From contig JADKCA010000004.1 of NCBI GenBank assembly GCA_016714795.1, forward strand, positions 124,001 to 188,000: a DNA stretch of 64,000 nucleotides. The letters are read 5' to 3'. Every line of letters begins with the position of its first letter. Within the stretch, counting starts at the first letter, position 1. Both the position numbers and the translations under genes were made by a program. Below are positions 60,231-64,000 of this stretch, piece by piece. The stretch is from Sphingomonadales bacterium (GTDB lineage Bacteria > Pseudomonadota > Alphaproteobacteria > Sphingomonadales > Sphingomonadaceae). The notes below the pieces were generated by a model that saw only the letters and a program-made list of their open reading frames with translations, did not search any database and was not told the DNA's origin.

Positions 60231-60695
60231 CTGAAACCCGCAAAGCCGGTACTTGTTCCATCGCCTTCGCGTTCATCGTCGCAGCCAATCCGTCGCGATC
60301 GGATTCGCCTGCGTGAGGCCTGCCCACTAAATGCACTACGGCCAAGGCAAAATGGTGCCTACGCTGTTTCCGCCTCGAGGTGATTGAGTCGCCCGGCACG
60401 CATCCATTTCCAGCAATAGGCGGCATTCCATTCTTGCCGAGTAAAGCAGATGGCCGCTCGTCTGGTCACGTGCAGCATTTGCAAGCACACGCACTCGTCA
60501 TCCTTCTTTCTTTGCTGTTCAGAACAGCCTGAATGAAAGGCTGCTAACAAAAAACTGATTCAAGTCTGGAATGTCCGCTTTGTTCGCGTGATCAGCCAAT
60601 CATTTTTGGGCAACGACCCGCAGGATATTCTCATTACGGCTAAACCAGACGTTCTTTTTGATTGATCAACACAACGCATACGAATGGCTGGGCAA
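60231..60695. other. Intergenic stretch between exporter operon and LysR gene
   Basis: About 465 bases with no gene that can be supported. A 63-codon frame on the minus strand (60359-60550) has four or more cysteines and tryptophans, no RBS and no known motif. The exporter promoter must lie at its left end. The right half is noticeably more AT-rich than the surroundings, suggesting foreign or decayed DNA next to the beta-lactamase locus. Confidence 0.45.
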
Positions 60696-61595
60696 TCACA
60701 CCTCCAAAAGCTTTTGAGCGATCCAATCCTGAAACGCGTTGAGCGCGTGGGACGGCAAACGTCCGGTCGGGCGCACGAGCCAATAGGCGTCATTGGCGAT
60801 ACTAAGCGCAAAGGGTTGGACGAGACGCCTGCTGGATAAATCGTTCTCAAACATGCCTACAGGAAGGAGCGCGATACCATGCCCACGCGCCGCAGCTTCT
60901 GCCATCAGAACAGAGGAGTCGAACATCGGCCCCGTCAAAGCAATATGCCCCAGCCCCGCTGCCTGGAGCCACTGCAGCCAATCCTGCCCCCGGTATGATC
61001 GCAAAAGGGTGACTCGTGCAATGTCACCCGGTTGCACAAGTTGGCGCGCCATGGCCGGGGAGCAGAGCGGGCTCATGGCGGCATCGATCAACCTCGTTGC
61101 GTCAAGTCCAGTCCACATGCCGTTGCCAAAACGGATTGCTGCATCAAGGCCTTCACCTGCAACATCGACGCGATTATTGTTCGTCAGCAAGCGCAAATCG
61201 ACAAAGGGGCAGGCTTGCTCAAAGTCTTTGATACGGGGCAACAACCAACCCAGCGCAAATGTCCCGACCACGCTGATTGTCAGCGGCGCGCGCCGCTTGC
61301 CATCGCCGAATTGCGCCAGCAGGCGGGCGATGCGGTCGAACGTTTCGGTGAGCGTCGGGGCGAGTGCCAGCGCTTCGTCGGTGACGGCAAGGCCGCGCGG
61401 CGTTCTTCGGAACAGCATAACCCCCATACGCTCTTCCAAGGCCTTGATCTGGTGACTGATCGCACTCTGAGTCACGCCCAGTTCCGCTGCAGCCGCAGTG
61501 AAGGACAGATGGCGTGCCGCACTTTCGAACGCGCGCAAACCGTTCAGCGAGACTGTCAAAGTCCGGTTATCATGAGAAATTCTCAGGCTATCCAA
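60696..61595 (-). CDS. AmpR-like LysR regulator
   Basis: About 299 residues from a TTG at 61595 that follows AAAGGA; a second TTG at 61559 also fits. The helix-turn-helix LNGLRAFESAARHLSFTAAA and the effector domain (ISVVGTFALGWLLPRIKDFE, LLTNNNRVDVAGEGLDAAIR, TLLRSYRGQDWLQWLQAAGL, VFDSSV-like MFDSSVLMAEAAARGHGIAL) run parallel to AmpR, recalled from memory. AmpR responds to cell-wall fragments and switches a divergent beta-lactamase gene, and a class A beta-lactamase gene lies divergently here. Confidence 0.82.
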   Translation of the reverse strand: MDSLRISHDNRTLTVSLNGLRAFESAARHLSFTAAAAELGVTQSAISHQIKALEERMGVMLFRRTPRGLAVTDEALALAPTLTETFDRIARLLAQFGDGKRRAPLTISVVGTFALGWLLPRIKDFEQACPFVDLRLLTNNNRVDVAGEGLDAAIRFGNGMWTGLDATRLIDAAMSPLCSPAMARQLVQPGDIARVTLLRSYRGQDWLQWLQAAGLGHIALTGPMFDSSVLMAEAAARGHGIALLPVGMFENDLSSRRLVQPFALSIANDAYWLVRPTGRLPSHALNAFQDWIAQKLLEV

Positions 61596-61702
61596 CAGAA
61601 CTTGTCCTTTGCAGTTATGGACATATTGCCCCTATTCTGCAGCATATGAGCACCATTGGCCAAGGCGATCAATTCGAAAATCTCATGTACGGAGAGCTGC
61701 CC

Positions 61703-62622
61703 ATGCACGACCGCAGAACCATCATCGCCACATTGGCTGCAACGGCATTGGCTGGATGTAGCGGCGGACGCCGCGCCACTCGCGACGAAGATTGGCGCGT
61801 GCGCCGGCTTCGCCATGTAGAGGAAACGGCGCAAGGAAGACTTGGAGTTTACGTCTTCGACACGCACTCAAACAAGGGCTTTGGGTGGCGAGAAAATGAG
61901 CGCTTCGCACATTGCAGTTCGTTCAAAATGTCACTGGTGGCGATGGTACTTTCAAAAGCCGATCGCGGCGATGCAAATCTGGCTGAAGTCCTGCGCTGGG
62001 GTTTGGGGACATGCTCTCCGTCAGCCCTGTGACCAAAGCGCATATCGAACAAGGCCTGTCCGTCGAAGAACTGGCCCGTGCCACGCTGGTGACCAGTGAC
62101 AATACGGCTGCAAACGTGCTGCTGCGACGATTCGGCGGTCCGCCTGCCTTGACCGCATTCTGGCGCTCACTCGGGGATTCGGTCAGTCAGTTGGACAGGT
62201 TTGAGCCGGAGCTGAACGAAGTGCCGCTTGGGACCACGTTGGATACGACGACACCCAAGGCCATGGCCATGACGACGGCAGCACTGGTTCATGGGGATGC
62301 CCTCACTCCAGCGAGCAAGGGCAAGTTGAAAGCATGGATGACTGATGCCCAAACCGGGACGCAGCGCATCCGTGCAGGCTTCCCGGCGGATTGGCAGTCT
62401 GGAGACAAGACCGGCACTGGCACTGGTAAAACAAAACACACTTACGTCGATATCGCATTTGGCGGCCCAGCCAGGCGGGCACCATTGATCATAACAGCCT
62501 ATTTCGAACCTGACCGTCTGGTTGAACCGATGGATCCGGTTTCGCTTGGCGCACTGGCCGAAGTCGGCCGAACCGCAGCACTCGATCTGACGACGGGTGA
62601 TCGACAAGGCCCGGCCCAATGA
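61703..62622 (+). pseudogene. Class A beta-lactamase, frameshifted
   Basis: Start ATG 61703 with GGAGAG upstream; the N-terminus MHDRRTIIATLAATALAGC carries a Tat-like RR and a lipobox. The first frame has the active-site S-x-x-K in HCSSFKMSL and runs off after LAEVLRWG near 62005. The other frame resumes with GDMLSVSPVTKAHIEQ and has the SDN motif (VTSDNTAANVLLRRF), the E166 region (FEPELNEV) and KTG (SGDKTGTGTG). A one-base change at 61998-62010 would join them. All catalytic motifs survive, so the lesion is recent or an error. Confidence 0.85.
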
Positions 62623-62910
62623 GCGCCTCATGTTGCGGCGGCGGCAGACGCCCATATGCTTGCATCGGGCGGCGCCTATTTTCCGCAAGCGGTGCGCGCG
62701 CTGCGCACGCGGCAAACGCGCGATCTGTCGCTGCCGAGCGTCGCGCTGGCCGTCTGGACGACGAAGCGCGCGCGTTGCTCGACGCTCTACCGAGGCGCCC
62801 GCGTCACACCCGTGTCTTCTGGCATGGGTGCAGAGCCAACGAGATGAATTAGCGGTTGCGGCATAATGTATGGCTGGCCATATTCGCGCAGACGAAAACA
62901 CAGGCGGCGA
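62623..62910. other. Intergenic stretch after the beta-lactamase
   Basis: About 290 bases with three overlapping short plus-strand frames. One ends RRPRHTRVFWHGCRANEMN; none has a clear RBS or known domain. The base composition resembles coding DNA, so this may be a decayed gene, but its identity cannot be read. Confidence 0.35.
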
Positions 62911-63666
62911 ATGATGGACCTCAAATGCTACCTCTACCCAGGCTGGCAACCGCGCATTCGGCCCGCGTCCAGACGGCGGGAGTGGATGGATGCGACACCT
63001 GAATCCTTTGCTTATCGTTGCCTGCCGCTGGCGACCGCAAACGCGCATGGCTGGGAATTGCTAAGCCCATGCGGGTTCGAAGCGATGTGGAACGGCGGGG
63101 CGGCAGTCGAAGACGTGACGATCTGCGCCGATCCCGGCACTTCGCCCATGGATGCGCCAGTTTCATTGTTCGGACAAGCGACGCTGACGTTCCATGTCGC
63201 GGGGTTGTTTCGCACACCGCCGGGTTGGAATTTGTGGGTTGGGGGTTCGCCCAATGCCGCCAAGGACGGGATTGCACCTTTGGGCGGTGTCATCGAGACC
63301 GATTGGTCGCCCTACAGCTTCACGATGAACTGGCGCTTCACGCGCCCGCATCACTGGGTAAGGTTCGAGGAGAATGAGCCGGTGGCGTTCTTCATGCCTG
63401 TCCAGCGGCACGCGGTCGAAACGGTTGTGCCGCAGTTCTTGCCGATCGATGACGACCCTGAACTCAAGGCCCAGTTCGAGGCTTGGAGCGCGAGCCGTGA
63501 CGCCTTTCATCTGCAGATGCGTGAAGCGCCGCCGACCTCGCCTTCGGATAAATGGCAGAAGCTCTATTATCGCGGCGTGGCTCCGGACGGCACACCCGGC
63601 ACCGCCGATCATCAAAGCAAGCTGCGCGCTCCGGCCTTCGCTACCTGCCCGATGAAGAAGGCCTAG
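62911..63666 (+). CDS. DUF6065-like protein
   Basis: 251 residues. The start MMDLKCYLYPGWQPRIRPAS is followed by MDATPESFAYRCLPLATANA, HGWELLSPCGFEAMWNGG, VWIGGSPN-like LWVGGSPNAAKDGIAPLGGV, and FENDFPFCFFMPV-like FEENEPVAFFMPVQRHAVET. This fits the DUF6065 family as remembered; no function is known. The stop codon overlaps the end of the convergent outer-membrane protein gene. Confidence 0.6.
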   Translation: MMDLKCYLYPGWQPRIRPASRRREWMDATPESFAYRCLPLATANAHGWELLSPCGFEAMWNGGAAVEDVTICADPGTSPMDAPVSLFGQATLTFHVAGLFRTPPGWNLWVGGSPNAAKDGIAPLGGVIETDWSPYSFTMNWRFTRPHHWVRFEENEPVAFFMPVQRHAVETVVPQFLPIDDDPELKAQFEAWSASRDAFHLQMREAPPTSPSDKWQKLYYRGVAPDGTPGTADHQSKLRAPAFATCPMKKA

Positions 63667-64000
63667 AAGCTTACCGTCACACCAATATTAAACCGCCAGT
63701 TGCCGGACAGCGTATCGCTGAACCCACGCGCAATTTCGCCCTCGATACGGAACGGGCGGCCGTTGGTCGCCACGGTCACACGTGCGCCCGCGCCGAGCGA
63801 AGCGGCGTGGATCACACCCGTCTCGACTGCCGTCGGTTGCAGGCGCTGGACGACACCGCTCGCACCGAACGCATAAGGTTCGAAGGTGGCGGTTTTGCCC
63901 AGGTCGAACCCGTAGCGCAGCTCGACGCGGGCGAACGCCGCATTGTCGCCAGACAGGCCACCGAGATCATAGCCGCTGAGCGCGCGCGGGCCCGTGATCG
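63663..64000 (-). CDS. Two-partner secretion outer-membrane protein (ShlB/FhaC/HecB-like), C-terminal part
   Basis: The last 111 codons only; the gene starts beyond the window. ITGPRALSGYDLGGLSGDNA then AFARVELRYGFDLG is like the L6 region (R-x-L-x-G-Y) and following strands of TpsB/Omp85-type transporters. The protein ends GNWRFNIGVTVSF, with the C-terminal Phe of barrel proteins. It would export a large exoprotein coded outside the window. Overlaps the DUF6065 gene tail to tail by three bases. Confidence 0.7.
   Translation of the reverse strand, partial: ITGPRALSGYDLGGLSGDNAAFARVELRYGFDLGKTATFEPYAFGASGVVQRLQPTAVETGVIHAASLGAGARVTVATNGRPFRIEGEIARGFSDTLSGNWRFNIGVTVSF

Noticed and set aside
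60359..60550. 63-codon minus-strand frame upstream of the LysR gene
   Set aside because: No RBS, no recognisable domain, Cys/Trp-rich composition; treated as chance.

Overview
The window is GC-rich bacterial chromosome that reads as an alphaproteobacterium, most likely a sphingomonad. The grounds are the gene order FYDLN-acid protein / aroA (class II) / cmk / rpsA / ihfB, a curlin-repeat and PEP-CTERM repertoire, a LigE/LigP-type glutathione S-transferase next to a short-chain dehydrogenase, and TonB-receptor-led catabolic genes. The family assignment is inference; no rRNA is present.

Layout. 1-1160: end of proB and an SDR epimerase. 1171-7355 (minus): a LuxR-type response regulator and membrane sensor kinase, then csgF, csgG, two curlin-repeat proteins and a small secreted protein, so a curli-type amyloid system with its own two-component system. 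7564-9795: soluble hybrid kinase. 9799-25819: exopolysaccharide (EPS) region with a fused GT26/priming transferase, a Wzx-like flippase, three glycosyltransferases, a Wzy/ligase-like protein, a Wzz/GumC-like protein, a Wza-like lipoprotein, an H-NOX protein, a sigma54 response regulator, a PEP-CTERM protein, a TPR lipoprotein and an outer-membrane barrel. Two intergenic regions (11.27-11.54 and 19.78-20.04 kb) carry divergent sigma54-type promoter pairs and phased copies of the dyad TTGCA-N3-TGCAA, suggesting one regulon under the linked sigma54 activator.

26.0-36.3 kb: LigE-like GST and SDR, apt, a nucleosidase, a formylglycine-generating enzyme coupled to a frameshifted sulfatase, a DUF1214-like protein, an SDR and pepN. 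36.5-39.25 kb: a family of very small proteins sharing a double-glycine-like leader (VEL-x-E-x-x-L-D-x-x-x-GG), each with its own Shine-Dalgarno, around a SAM methyltransferase. This is the best candidate for an undescribed system. 39.4-45.8 kb: core genes and two tRNAs. 45.8-46.84 kb: an apparent integrase remnant beside tRNA-Ala and a PIN-type toxin-antitoxin pair.

46.9-55.3 kb: an accessory catabolic block (TonB receptor, FAH-family protein, SnoaL-like protein, SCP2-type thiolase, alpha/beta hydrolase, TetR regulator, acyl-CoA ligase, broken MFS transporter). The same palindrome GGTAC-N4-GTACC, with a half-site 12 bp away, lies in both divergent promoter regions, marking a likely TetR regulon. 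55.5-60.2 kb: a MacAB-TolC-like tripartite exporter. 60.7-62.6 kb: an AmpR-like regulator and a frameshifted class A beta-lactamase. The window ends in a DUF6065-like protein and the C-terminus of a two-partner-secretion outer-membrane protein.

Several reading frames are interrupted by a single lesion (sulfatase, cmk, beta-lactamase, the barrel protein, the MFS remnant). Because cmk is normally needed for growth, some of these may be sequence errors rather than real decay.
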